Below, piece by piece: positions 42,033 to 52,290 of a stretch of DNA of 64,000 nucleotides. The position numbers were made by a program, and so were the translations under genes. How positions within the stretch are numbered: position 1 is the stretch's first letter; every line of letters starts with the position of its first letter. The stretch is from Muscardinus avellanarius (lineage: Eukaryota; Chordata; Mammalia; Rodentia; Gliridae), in the NCBI GenBank assembly GCA_963383645.1, contig OY726576.1, positions 9,786,102-9,850,101 on the forward strand, in the 5' to 3' direction. The notes under the pieces were generated by a model. It searched no databases. It was not told where the DNA came from and was given only the letters and a program-made list of their open reading frames with translations.

Positions 42033-42115
42033 TGGTGCCTTTAATGCTGTGTCCTTACAGGGTAGAAGTAGAGAGACAAAAAGGGTGGATTCATTCGTGA
42101 AGCTTCTTTTATAAA

Positions 42116-42538
42116 AGCTTTATCTTGGTCGACATTCCTGCTGCTATAAGCTAAGACAACTGACCACACAAATTAGAGGAAGACTTATTTGCTCAGAGTT
42201 GTTTAGAGACCTCAGAGTTTCAGTCCTTGTCAGGCTGGGTTTCATCTGTAGGGTTCAAGGTACAGGAGCAGGAAGCAAAGATGGAGAGAGCGGGAGTTCT
42301 GCTCTCACAGGCCAGAGCAGAGAGAGGGAGAGAGCAAGGGGATCGATTGAAGGACAAAATTATACCCCAGGGACCCACCTTCTCCAGCCATACCCCACCT
42401 GAGTAGGTTACTGCCCGGTAAATTCATTACGATGGATTTACCCACTGGTGAAATTACAACCCTCATGACTTAATCATATCAGCTCCTGAACCTTACTACA
42501 TGAGCTCCTCGGGGGACATTCTATCTCTAACCATAATA
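42116..42538 (-). mobile_element. Second MaLR-type LTR nested inside the first, antisense
   Basis: GGTCGACATTCCTGCTGCTA, GGAAGACTTATTTGCTCAGA, GAGTTTCAGTCCTTGTCAGG, AAATTACAACCCTCATGACT and GAGCTCCTCGGGGGACATTC in antisense MaLR order. It splits the outer LTR at its CTTTTATAAAAGC position. Confidence 0.75.
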
Positions 42539-43064
42539 GGACTTAATCTCACTTAAGAGGGAGAATAAATCATAACCTAACCGTGAGCCCAAGGCACCAC
42601 CTCTAATACCACTTCTTGCACTGGAGGTTAAGTTTCAACAAGAATGAGAGAAGAGAGACAAACATGGTACCCACATCACCAAATACTAGCACAGCGCTCA
42701 GTCTACCATGAGTCCTAACTGGAAAGGAAGCATCATGATGTGTCTTATATTTTCAGGGAGTGTTCCCGTCTTAAACTTTTTCCTCTGTTATATCATGTGT
42801 GAAATTACAACCCAGTATTTCCCCCTGTTAGACCTCCTGTCATATTACTTATCAAATTACTTTAGAACCTAATCTCCCAAATGGAAGCTGTTCAAGTCAT
42901 ACATATGCATAATTATCTATCAGTCCCACTGAGTGCTAGAAACAATAAAACAAGAAGTGAACTTAAAGCAAGCAGAGAGGAATGTGGCAGCCAGCGAGCT
43001 CCAAAAGTCAAACACAATTTGTGTCTTGTTACCGACCCAAATCCTCCTGTCGCACAACTCTATC

Positions 43065-43165
43065 TGGGCAGGTGTTATCATTCAGAGAAACGAAGACACC
43101 TTTCTGGGATCACTGCTGATGCGTGCACTGGCGTTTGACTCAGGATCTCTTTGACCCCAAACCAG
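43065..43165 (-). mobile_element. MIR fragment, antisense
   Basis: GGCAGGTGTTATCATTCAGA, GAAACGAAGACACCTTTCTG and GTTTGACTCAGGATCTCTTT match antisense MIR with a shortened core. Confidence 0.5.
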
Positions 43166-43684
43166 GTTATTCCATTTCAGAAGAGTACTGTGGATTTTGC
43201 ATCAATGGACTCAGGGTGCAAAAAAAGATACCAATATGTTCTCAATGCAAATTTCTCTAAAATTATTTTGATTGTTGCAAAAATCTGTTTAACTGGTAGA
43301 AAATTTAGACAGTTTTCTAAATGAGGACTACAAGCCTTAGTAGAACAGGATTGCTGTGATGGTTCTCTGGGGGTAGGTGGTAGGCTACAAAGAGAAATAT
43401 GCTTTGCATTCACTTTTCTGTAGTTGATACACAAAAAGTGGATTTCTGTAGATAGGTTTAGATACTAGAGCAAAGAAGGTATAAATTTCTCATTGTGAAG
43501 CAATCCACAGTTATGCATTGAATTCTATTAGAACAGGTCAATTGTGTAGCTTTTACTTGATTTTGCCTATTTCATGCCAGGCACATCAGTTAGACATTTT
43601 TATCTAGTTAGTAAATATATTAATAGTGATAGCTAAACTGTATTCAGCACATGCAATGGGGTGACAGTGAAGTAGAATGTCCTT

Positions 43685-43865
43685 AACATGTATTTTATCC
43701 TGGAGTCCTTATAACAATGAGATGAAATAAACATAGAGATTTTCCCTATATTTCATTCAGAAAAACTAAGTCTTAGAGATGTAACAGATTGGGTAATACA
43801 GCTTTTAGTTGGTTTGAGTCTTGGCTCTCTGACCCAAGAGTTTGTGCCCTTAATGACTAATCTTC
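43685..43865 (-). mobile_element. MIR, antisense
   Basis: GGAGTCCTTATAACAATGAG, CTTAGAGATGTAACAGATTG, GGGTAATACAGCTTTTAGTT and GCTCTCTGACCCAAGAGTTT align through most of MIR. Confidence 0.7.
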
Positions 43866-43932
43866 ATTAGGCATTGACATTGTACAAAGACACATGTTCA
43901 GTGCTCAAGGGCATTAAAAAAAAAAAAGGAGA

Positions 43933-44145
43933 GCTGCCAGGCCTGGTGGTGCATGCTTATAATCCAAGTACTTAGGAGGCTAAGACAGGTGGATTTCAGG
44001 TTCAAGAGTAACTTTGGCAATTTAGTGAGGCCCTCAGCAAATTTAAGTTCCTGTTTCAAAATAAAAGATAAAATAGAGGGCTGGGGTGTAGCTCAGAGGT
44101 ATAATGCCCCTGAGTTCAATCCTAGTGCCACAAAACAAAACAAAA
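43933..44145 (+). mobile_element. Dimeric SINE
   Basis: CCAGGCCTGGTGGTGCATGC, ACTTAGGAGGCTAAGACAGG, GGGCTGGGGTGTAGCTCAGA and CTGAGTTCAATCCTAGTGCC with an AAAAC tail. Confidence 0.9.
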
Positions 44146-44391
44146 CAAAAAACAAAAATAAGAGCTGTCCAAACCACATAGTTCTGGGATTAAGCCACTT
44201 CACAGAAGCAATGATATCTATTTTGAAAACAATTCTTACTGTAAAGTTTAACCTCTTTGACAATCATATTGTTCATAAAACAAAAGGCTACTTATTCTTC
44301 TTAGATCAACAATGAAATAGTCCTTCAGTGCTACTGCTTATAAAGAAGTAAATTATAAACTTGGTTTTGTAATGTTGCAAGGAAATACTTT

Positions 44392-44920
44392 TATGGGCTA
44401 AATTAAGTCTCCTCAAATTTCCTATGTTGAAATCTTAAATGGTAGTACTTTAAAATGTAATTGTGTTTGGGGGTTGAGCTTTAAAGAGATACTTAAGGTA
44501 AAATGAGATCATTAGGGTGGACGCTAATCCAGTATGACTTGTTCTTTGTCTCTTCATCTATCTGAGGTACTGGGATGCAACCCAAGGGCACTCTACCTCA
44601 GAGCTGAGCCTATCTCACTACCTGCAATTCTTCTGTCTCAGCCTCCTGAGTACCAGGATTACAGCACACACCACCATGCCCAGAAATATGATTTGATATT
44701 AATCAGAATAGAAAACTGGGACAGAGATAGATACAGAGAGAGGAGCACATGAAGACCAGGGAAAGGATGGTGTCTGTAAGCTGAGGCCAGAGGTCTCTAT
44801 AGAACACAGCCTCGCTGACCCCTTGATCTCAGACTGTTTTTCTGCAAAAACTTAATTTCTGTTGTTGAAGCCACCCAGCCGTGGTATTGTTTTGGCAGTT
44901 AGAGGAGACCAACATATTAT
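44392..44920 (+). mobile_element. MLT1-type LTR, sense, with nested SINE piece
   Basis: TATGGGCTAAATTAAGTCTC, CAAATTTCCTATGTTGAAAT, ATGAGATCATTAGGGTGGAC, AATCCAGTATGACTTGTTC; then after the insertion GATCTCAGACTGTTTTTCTG and TCTGTTGTTGAAGCCACCCA. Matches MLT1 LTR order over most of its length. Confidence 0.85.
44566..44684 (-). mobile_element. Dimeric SINE fragment, antisense
   Basis: GAGGTACTGGGATGCAACCC, CACTCTACCTCAGAGCTGAG and TGAGTACCAGGATTACAGCA. The middle (linker and half of B1) is deleted. Confidence 0.75.
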
Positions 44921-45087
44921 GGTATTTCTTTTTATTAAGTATGGTGGTCAAGTTTAAGAAAAATTAGATGGGATATTAGTCCTTTTGACAAAATATTTTG
45001 TAGAAAAATTTTCAGTTCCTTTCTGCCTAAAATCCCCATTTAACAAAAGTAAGCCTATCCATCTCAGTTGATTATCTTTTTACTTTG

Positions 45088-45245
45088 AGTAATAGTTCTT
45101 AAACTTGGCTGAATACCAGAACCTCGAGGGAGCTTTAAAGAAAATATGGTGCCTGAGGCCCACACCAGACACTTTAATTTAATTGATCTGGGTGTGGACT
45201 GGACATCAGCGTTTTAAAAGCTCCCTCCCCAAGTATTTCTCATAA
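45088..45245 (+). mobile_element. MER5-like hAT-Charlie element
   Basis: AATAGTTCTTAAACTTGGCT, CAGAACCTCGAGGGAGCTTT, GGTGCCTGAGGCCCACACCA, GATCTGGGTGTGGACTGGAC and AAAAGCTCCCTCCCCAAGTA match MER5A-like elements nearly end to end; right terminus decayed. Confidence 0.75.
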
Positions 45246-46984
45246 CTCTATGTTAGATAGGCAAGATTGAAAGCTTAGAGAGAAGGGGACTATGAATTTA
45301 AGAAATTAAAATGAGTGATATCCACAAGATGGCGTACTTCTGCATTTGAAAGAATTAAAATTGAGAAATAGTTCCAAAATGCAACTCTGCACCATTGTAT
45401 GGAGAAGGTATCAGATTTAGATTAAAATGACATGATATACATGCAATGAACAAATGAGGTACGACTTTCTGAAAGACCTGGGCTTAGTTAACGCATGCTT
45501 CTAGCCCTGTCTTCAACAGCCTGGCCCATCTGGACCACAATGAAAATGTTCTTGGATGCCAAATCTTTTATCCACTAGGAGCCCTCAGCATGACTATGAC
45601 ACCCCTTCACTTCTCTACGACCCTTCAAGGGCCTTTTGAACTCGTAAGCACTGTGGTACTAAAAAATTTACTTGTTACTCATTGAAAAAAAAACACACAC
45701 ACACAACAGAATCTTGACACAACCACACACATTTTCAGTTCAGTGTATTCTATTGATAGCTATTAATATAGCCTGAATAATGTAGGCACTGCTCAAATGC
45801 TCAAATTTAACTGCTCATAAGAGACATTCCAACTACTTCTCAAATTTGGAAAATGATACCAATATCCCAGGAAAGACTTAGCATACTGAGATTGTTTTAA
45901 GGAAAATAAAAAGCTTTAACCACTAAAGAAGATATTCAATACCTTAATGGTAGCTTTTAAAAATATATATTTTCTTGTGGACTATGGAATGGCCATGAGA
46001 GTAAGGGGGCAGGTAAAGAATTCAGAGTTTTAAATGCAAATACATACCAAGGGAACCATTCCCTAACCACCCCTTCCCCAGCATCCAGATATTTCTGCTA
46101 CCAAATCTCTGACTAGTTATATAAAGGTTTTTGTTTCCAAGGAAACCACTGACATCTATGGAATTTAATGAACATAAAAAAGGAACTATGCCATATAATT
46201 TACATTTGAAGTTAAATGTGAGTAACTGTCAGAGCCACTGCACACACACAGGCAGTTCTGTAAAATCTCAGCCCTGTTTCTTGCATTTAATGAACACATG
46301 TAAATAAACACATTTATGGAACCAGGATGACACAAACAAACAAAATAAACCCCCAAATTATTGCAACATGTTAGATAAATGAAGAAATAGTTGGAGCCAA
46401 GAATCATGGCCAAAGGTTGATCTCATTAGCAATCAAGGAAAAAGGAAGAAGCCTTTGTTTTCTTGTATACAGTATTTTCTTCTTTCCTAATCCCCAAGTA
46501 TCTAAGTCAAATTTTATGTCTGTGGTTTCACACAATGGGAAAGTGGTCCACAGTGAAGGGAAAAGCTTAGAACCAGTAAACGGGGGCGATAAATAAAGCT
46601 CTCATTTCAACTCCAGGCTTCGTACATGATTCATTGAAACCACTGTTGTATAACATCTAAATAACAGCTCATTATGAGATTTATATATTGGCATCCAGAT
46701 CCTATGATGAGCTATTTGAGATTCGACAACCCCTAAATAAATGGCCTACTTTGACTATTAGCAAGAAATGCTCATGATATAGAGGAAGAAATGCATAAAA
46801 ATATTATCTTCGGTAAAACTACAAGCGTCCAAAAGTGAAATTTAAGTTGGAAAAAAAAATATGCTGTGAGGGAATTAGCCATTTGACCCGAACACACTAT
46901 TTGACTTTCTTCTTCTCAAAACACATTTGTAGATGCCTGGAAAATGATTTCTTCTCCCTTTGCCCTCTGCACTGATCGTTCCCC
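45246..46984. other. Unique interval, nothing recognised
   Basis: About 1.7 kb without any clear SINE, LTR or DNA transposon. Short CA run at 45690-45704. No ORF with domain similarity. Confidence 0.4.
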
Positions 46985-47455
46985 TCTTAGCGGGGTAAAA
47001 TAGACACAACAGAAGATTTACCATTTTAAATATAAAGCTCATTGGCCATAAGTAAACTCCCACCACTGCACAACTATCATTTCTATCCATCGCTGGCACT
47101 TTATCCTTCCCTAAAGAAACTCTATATCTATTCCATAATAACACCCTCCTACCCTCTCTATGACAACCACCATTTTACTTTCTCTGTGGATTTGAATGAC
47201 TCTGGGTACCTTATGTATGAATGGAGTCATACCATATTTGTTCTTTTGTGCCTGGAAAAAGGATGTTTAGCAAAATATCTTCAATGTTTATTTATGTCGC
47301 AGCATAAATTTCATTCTTTTTAAAAGCTGAATAATACTTTGAAGTGTTTGCTACATTTTATTTATCCATTCATCCATCGATGGACATTGGTATGTATCTG
47401 TTTCAGTTCCTACTTTCAATTCTTTGGGGAATGTACCATTCTCAATCTCCTTTAG
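46985..47455 (-). mobile_element. L1M 3' region, antisense
   Basis: GGTAAAATAGACACAACAGA, ACTCCCACCACTGCACAACT, CATTTCTATCCATCGCTGGC, ATGACAACCACCATTTTACT, AATGACTCTGGGTACCTTAT, GCTGAATAATACTTTGAAGT and TTATCCATTCATCCATCGAT are successive parts of the classic antisense old-L1 3' sequence. The two 89-93-codon ORFs here are within it. Confidence 0.85.
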
Positions 47456-47589
47456 TGACTCTTAAACTCCTTAGAGGCTATTTGCTGGAGACCTCAGGTC
47501 TCAAACTATAAACTTTCTTCTTTTATACTAACATTCTTTAGGATACCTCACCCAAATCTCAAACTTCAAGTAGCCAAATTTCCATCTAC

Positions 47590-48450
47590 GTGGCCAACGT
47601 CTATCCTCAACTCCAGATGTATTTTCTTGATATTCTCAGCCAGAAGTCTAACAAGCATTTCAACCCTTAAAAATTTAAAATCGAACTGGATTTTACTGTT
47701 TAAAAGTGTTCATTTCTTCTTTCCAGTCTCAAGACATGACGACTCAATTCTCCTAATTTCCCAAGTTAAAACACTAGTGGTTGCCCCCGAATCCATCCTT
47801 TGTCTCACAATCCACATCCACTGCCTTAACAGCCCCTGAGTCTCCATTATCAGCACATACTTAAATTCAGGCATGTTTTCTCCACTGCTGTAGCTACCTC
47901 CTTGGCCACTAGTCCCATCGCCACTGCCTGGGACATTTGCAATAGTCGATGAGTTGGTCTCCATTGCTTCTTCCTTTTGACTCTACTCTCATCACAGCCA
48001 CCTGCGATATCCTCAGGGCTCAGATCTAGTCACTCCTCGGCACAGAACTTTCAGAAGCCTCCTCACCAGGAGAAACTTCTGATTCATGAGCATAGGCTAG
48101 GCCTGAACTCTTCTGGACCCACATCAACCTCCCTGCTACTCTTTAAATGTGCCTTTCATGGATCCACCTCAGAGTCTTTGGTGAGGCTGTGTGCTCTGCC
48201 TGGGATTCTCCTCCTGTGGTCATTTGTCTTGTTCTATTTCTCACTAGACTCATGTTTCTATCCACTGGATAGCATCTTATTGAGAGAACTTACCCCAGGA
48301 TAGCTCTATAAAACAGCAACCTCTCCATAACTGGTGACCTGTGGTTTCCTATCTTCTCTTATCTTTTTTTTTCTAGTGGGCCTTATATTTATCTGTTATC
48401 TGTCTTCCCCACTGTGTATTTTCAACCTGTTCCTAGCGGGCAAATGTGCT
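47590..48450 (+). mobile_element. L2-like LINE, sense
   Basis: CTCCTTGGCCACTAGTCCCA, GCCTGGGACATTTGCAATAG, GATCTAGTCACTCCTCGGCA, CTGCTACTCTTTAAATGTGC, GTGCTCTGCCTGGGATTCTC and CTGTTATCTGTCTTCCCCAC follow the 3' third of an old L2-type LINE. Open frames at 47710-47964(-) and 47977-48303(+) are fortuitous or remnant. Confidence 0.65.
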
Positions 48451-48548
48451 TTACTTTTCAACTATTCATCCAGGTGGGTGACTTGAAATCTACCGGGGTG
48501 GAAATAGTTGCCCCCTCCCAAAAAAATCAGCAAACACATTGGAAATTT

Positions 48549-48620
48549 CTCTCTTTCTTTCTCTTTCTTTCTTTCTTTCTCCCTCCCTCCCTCCCTTTCT
48601 TCCTTCCTTCCTTCCTCCAG
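48549..48620. repeat. (TTTC)n-(CCCT)n-(TTCC)n polypyrimidine tract
   Basis: Three tetranucleotide pyrimidine repeats in series. Encoded Phe/Leu and Glu/Lys-rich ORFs are artefacts. Confidence 0.97.
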
Positions 48621-49369
48621 GTCCCCAGTACCATCACTCCTAAATAAGTTATCATAGCAGGATTGTTTTTCCTTTTTGTTCATTGCTGTTTTCTTAGCGT
48701 GTAGGATGGGGCCTGGCAGAAACCATCACTCAATGACAACTTGTCCAATCAACACACAATGAAGTGATAAAAGGCACCACTTTTATAGAGATATTAGGAA
48801 ATCAAAGCCTAATCAATTTTTAAAATTCAATTTTGCTCTAATCTGCCTCATGGGATTCTGATGATCGTAAATACCATCTAGAACTTAATTGTGGCCTAGA
48901 TATTTACAAGAAATCCACATTAAAATTAACACTACATATTCAAAATAAATTGTCTTTACCAAGAGAACAAACGGATCATCAGATAAGAATGTGAATCTGT
49001 TTCCTATGCACTCAAGAAACAGTTTCAAAGTAAAACCGTAGAAATGTTTTTCGAGCGTATGACTGCATGCATCCTTGAACGATGGGTGTCAGTTGCACTT
49101 CGTTTCCCTGTACTGAAGTTGGGAGAGCCTCCTTAACCTCGAGGTTGCTCTCACGAGCGTCTAAAGCAATTTAGTCTTGCTTTAGAGAAGCCATGTGCAA
49201 AGCTTCACATGAGCTTTTCCTCTTGTCTGCATAGTGTCTACCCTTGTGACCTGATTTTTTTAAGTTTCCTTGATCTGCCATGAGCAAGGTGAGAAATTTT
49301 AGATTATTTCAACTTGTTCCACATCACTTTTAGAATCTAGAATATGGAAAGGTTTAATGCCCCCATTTT
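48621..49369. other. Unique interval
   Basis: No repeats recognised; AT-rich with scattered CpG (GTTTTTCGAGCGTATGACTG). No coding evidence. Confidence 0.4.
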
Positions 49370-49385
49370 AAAACTTGGAATCAAG

Positions 49386-49578
49386 CCGGGCGTGGTGGCG
49401 CACGCTTGTAATCCCCGCGCTTGGAGGCGGAGACAGGAGGATCGCGTAGGTTCGAAGCCAGCCGCGCTGGTTTAAGAGACCCTGTTTCCAAATTAAAAAG
49501 TATAAAATGGGTCTGGGAGTGTAGCCCTAAGGTAGAAGGGCTTCTAGGAACCCCAGTACCACCAAAAAAATAAAAATA
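49386..49578 (+). mobile_element. Young dimeric SINE, short subfamily
   Basis: 15-bp TSD AAACTTGGAATCAAG (49371-49385) and AAATTTGGAATCAAG (49579-49593), one difference. CpG-rich left half GCCGGGCGTGGTGGCGCACG; junction GCTGGTTTAAGAGACCCTGT; end GGCTTCTAGGAACCCCAGTA. Confidence 0.95.
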
Positions 49579-49639
49579 AAATTTGGAATCAAGTACTAAC
49601 AGTAATCACATATCTAGAACCAGGAATACACCCACATTC

Positions 49640-49735
49640 CTATTTCTCAAAAAAGAATGTGGAGATGCAGGAGAAGGCACAGTTTCTTTAAGCTTGTAAA
49701 CGTCAGAGCTGGCGTCCAAATCTGCATATCCACTT
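49640..49735 (-). mobile_element. MIR-like fragment, antisense
   Basis: GGCACAGTTTCTTTAAGCTT, GTAAACGTCAGAGCTGGCGT and CCAAATCTGCATATCCACTT parallel the antisense MIR right half. Confidence 0.5.
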
Positions 49736-51282
49736 CCTCGTTCACCTAAGGACTCAAGATGTCCTAACAATGCTGAGGATGGCGAAATTATCTTTTCTTA
49801 GCAGCATCTTTGAAACCTTTCTCATAGACCCATAGTAGAAAGTAGACTTTGCGTTGTGACCCAGAAAACATATTTATATACAGGAAAAGGTTGCAGAATC
49901 CAATTCGCTCTGCACAAGACTCTGGTATTTTTAATTCTAGTCAGGTCTGCTGCATTTTATTAATGCTGCAGAGAAGCCACTAAATTGATCTACTGGGTCA
50001 GAATCTACTAATAGATCAGAAGCCACGGTGCTGAACACTCCTTTTAAAAGCAAAGCTGCTTTGCAAATGACAATCCGGGCAGTCCACGTATACAGCGTAC
50101 AGAGCATAGACAAGTATGTACCAGAGCACTTGGTCCTTCCGTGTACTTCACGAACTGAGAAAGACAGGGTAGAAAAAGAGAACAAGAAAGAAAAAATAAA
50201 CATGTTTTGTATTTAAAGGGATAAGGTGATTTTTCTTCTACTTTTTACATTTGGGTAAAAAAAAAAAATCTCCCTATGTTTCCTAATGAGAAATTTCAAA
50301 ACAGGTAACTTGAACAAAGGCTATGTACAGGAAAGTAGATTTGGGGCTGTATGCATTGTTCCGAAAGTTGTCATTTATATTCATTAGGAGGGCAGCACAT
50401 GGAAGCTTTTTCCATTTCCTATAAACGCTATTTCAAGTCACAGCAGGCAGAGAAAACAGTTCATTTTCGACTAAATGTTGAATTTTTATGTAATGAGATG
50501 CTGTGAAAAACAAAAATAATATGAATACACAGATAAATATTTGCAGGGTGCCTGAGTATTTTGATAAATGCCCCACAAGTGTTTTCCTTTCCTTTGTGGT
50601 CTAGAGGCTCCGGCAGAAAGTCTTGCACTCAATCTGCCCCCTCCTACAGTGCCTTCAGTTTCTAAGCTTTTCTCCTTTTATGTCTTTATGCTTTTTAATT
50701 TTCTACTCTAAGTTCTGTTGCTTTTGTCCCAGCCATCTTAATGGTCTCCTATTTATCTGTTCTCCTCCAGATGGAGTCTTCTTTGACAAGGTATCTTACT
50801 GCAATCATTCTGAAAGGCTCTAGGGCACTGCTAGTCTTTCTTCCCGCCCACGGCCTATAGATAGAACTGTTGTCGTGTGAGGCAGGCGAGTGCTAGGGAG
50901 AGATGCAGGGATCAGCCACTCTGGGGAAACTGAGGATGGGAAAGGGACGCCTCCGAAACACTGAAGCCAGGTGTGGGAGCAAAAGAGACTCCTAGTCCTT
51001 GGCGACATTAGCTGAGCAGCTGAGTAGGACTTGACCTGAACCAAGCGCTGGCACTGACACTGGCAATCCATGCCAAATACTTCAAGTCGATTATGTTTCC
51101 ATTCATTCAGTTTGAACGGAAGGTTTTTACTTTTTGTCAACTTTAAGATTCTCAAACTGATATTCATATCAATTTCTCTCTTGTCTGTTGATCCACACAG
51201 CCAACACAAACCTTTCAAACTCAGTTCAATAAAATGCAAATTGACTTTCTGAAAATAAGATTACAAAAATAAGGAAGGGGAG
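49736..51282. other. Unique interval, conserved-noncoding candidates
   Basis: About 1.5 kb free of recognisable repeats. Segments such as AAAAGCAAAGCTGCTTTGCA (50046), GTTGTCATTTATATTCATTA (50367) and CAATAAAATGCAAATTGACT (51228) have the look of noncoding regulatory DNA. Overlapping ORFs (up to 139 codons at 50820-51239, minus) have no recognised domain. Confidence 0.4.
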
Positions 51283-51354
51283 GAATAGAGGTATAGTTCA
51301 GTGCTAGCATGTTTGCCTAGCATGTGTGAGTCCCTGGTTTCCATCTTTAGAACC
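51283..51354 (+). mobile_element. ID-like monomer
   Basis: GAATAGAGGTATAGTTCAGT, GCTAGCATGTTTGCCTAGCA and CCTGGTTTCCATCTTTAGAA. It resembles an ancestral ID/tRNA unit with no B1 half. Confidence 0.75.
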
Positions 51355-51487
51355 AAAAAGGATAATATCAACAATAGTAACCAATATTTAGCATTTAGTG
51401 AATGCTTACATAACTTCAGTATACGCTAAAGACCGAAAGTTGTGGTACTCAGGTTTTGCTGCAAATTTGCCTTTTAAAACTCTGTCT

Positions 51488-51833
51488 GAGCTGGGTGTGG
51501 TGGTGCACACCTGTAATCCCAGTGTTTGGGAAGCTGAGACAGGAGGATCGCAGGTTCAAGGCTAGCCTCAGCAACTAAGAAAGACTCTGTTTCAAAATAA
51601 AAATAAAATAGGCCTAGCCGGGCATGGTGGCGCATGCTTGTAATCCCCACGCTTGGGAGGCTGAGACAGGAGGATCGCACAGGTTTGAAGCAAGCCTCAG
51701 CTACTTAGTGAGGCTCTCAGCAACTTAGTGAGACCCTGTTTCCAAATAACATATAAAATAGGTCTGGGAGTATATCCCTGAGGTAGAAAGCCTCTGGGTT
51801 CCACCCCCAGTACCACAAAATAAATAAATAAAA

Positions 51834-51864
<31 letters not shown>

Positions 51865-51925
51865 AATAGGCCTAGGGGTTTAGTTCACAGGAATAACATA
51901 CTTGGGTTCAACCCCCCAGTAACAC
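51488..51925 (+). mobile_element. Older dimeric SINE interrupted by a younger one
   Basis: Left half at 51488-51604 (GCTGGGTGTGGTGGTGCACA, CTAAGAAAGACTCTGTTTCA). Right half resumes at 51875 (GGGGTTTAGTTCACAGGAAT, GGGTTCAACCCCCCAGTAAC). The interruption falls in the A-rich linker. Confidence 0.95.
51617..51862 (+). mobile_element. Young dimeric SINE, long subfamily, nested
   Basis: Perfect 12-bp TSD AAAATAGGCCTA at 51605-51616 and 51863-51874. GCCGGGCATGGTGGCGCATG, CTCAGCTACTTAGTGAGGCT and GGTTCCACCCCCAGTACCAC, with an AAAT-repeat tail of about 45 bp. Confidence 0.97.
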
Positions 51926-51937
51926 ATATACACACAC

Positions 51938-51970
51938 AAAATAAATAAACAAACAAACAAACAAACAAAT
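51938..51970. repeat. (AAAC)n / (AAAT)n tail repeat
   Basis: ATAAATAAACAAACAAACAA units that end the older SINE. Confidence 0.93.
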
Positions 51971-52104
51971 AAGTCCCTATGTCTTTGCTACCCCGTGTGT
52001 AGCAATTGGATTGGTGTGGCACCAAAATCTTTGGCGGTAGAAATCAGGCAATAGCCTTTTAAAAAAATCTCTCAGATAATACCATAGCAATTAAAACTGA
52101 GCAC

Positions 52105-52169
52105 TCCTGTGCCAAGCATTTGCTGATGAATGATTTCATTTAGTCCTCTATAGCAATCAAATGAAGTAC

Positions 52170-52203
<34 letters not shown>

Positions 52204-52290
52204 CACCATTAAGCCTCTAAGGAAGAAAGTGGATCCTGGGAAGACAACACAGGTAATATTCAACCAGCACAGGGATTTGACAGTATTACA
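52105..52290 (-). mobile_element. MIR, antisense, with expanded (TTA)n
   Basis: GATGAATGATTTCATTTAGT, CCTCTATAGCAATCAAATGA and AAGTACTTATTATTATTATT; then ACCATTAAGCCTCTAAGGAA and CACAGGGATTTGACAGTATT. The TTA repeat (52168-52203) lies where antisense MIR has its natural ATTATTATCC. Confidence 0.7.

Larger units (their letters stand above)
41655..42710 (-). mobile_element. MaLR-type LTR, antisense, split by a SINE and another LTR
   Basis: Outer LTR pieces: 41655-41815 (GCAGCTATAACAAAATACTT, GATCAAAGTAGTGGCAATTT, CTCTGCTTCAAGATGGTGCC), 42033-42115 (GGTGCCTTTAATGCTGTGTC, GAAGCTTCTTTTATAAAAGC) and 42539-42710 (GACTTAATCTCACTTAAGAG, AGGCACCACCTCTAATACCA, GGAGGTTAAGTTTCAACAAG). The pieces join in MaLR (MST-like) antisense order. 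Confidence 0.75.

Noticed and set aside
47977..48303. 108-codon ORF as a possible gene
   Set aside because: Lies inside L2-like LINE sequence; codons do not resemble a known host protein.
50820..51239. 139-codon minus-strand ORF
   Set aside because: No recognisable domain, no homologue recalled, and mixed reading frames around; kept only as part of a noncoding candidate interval.
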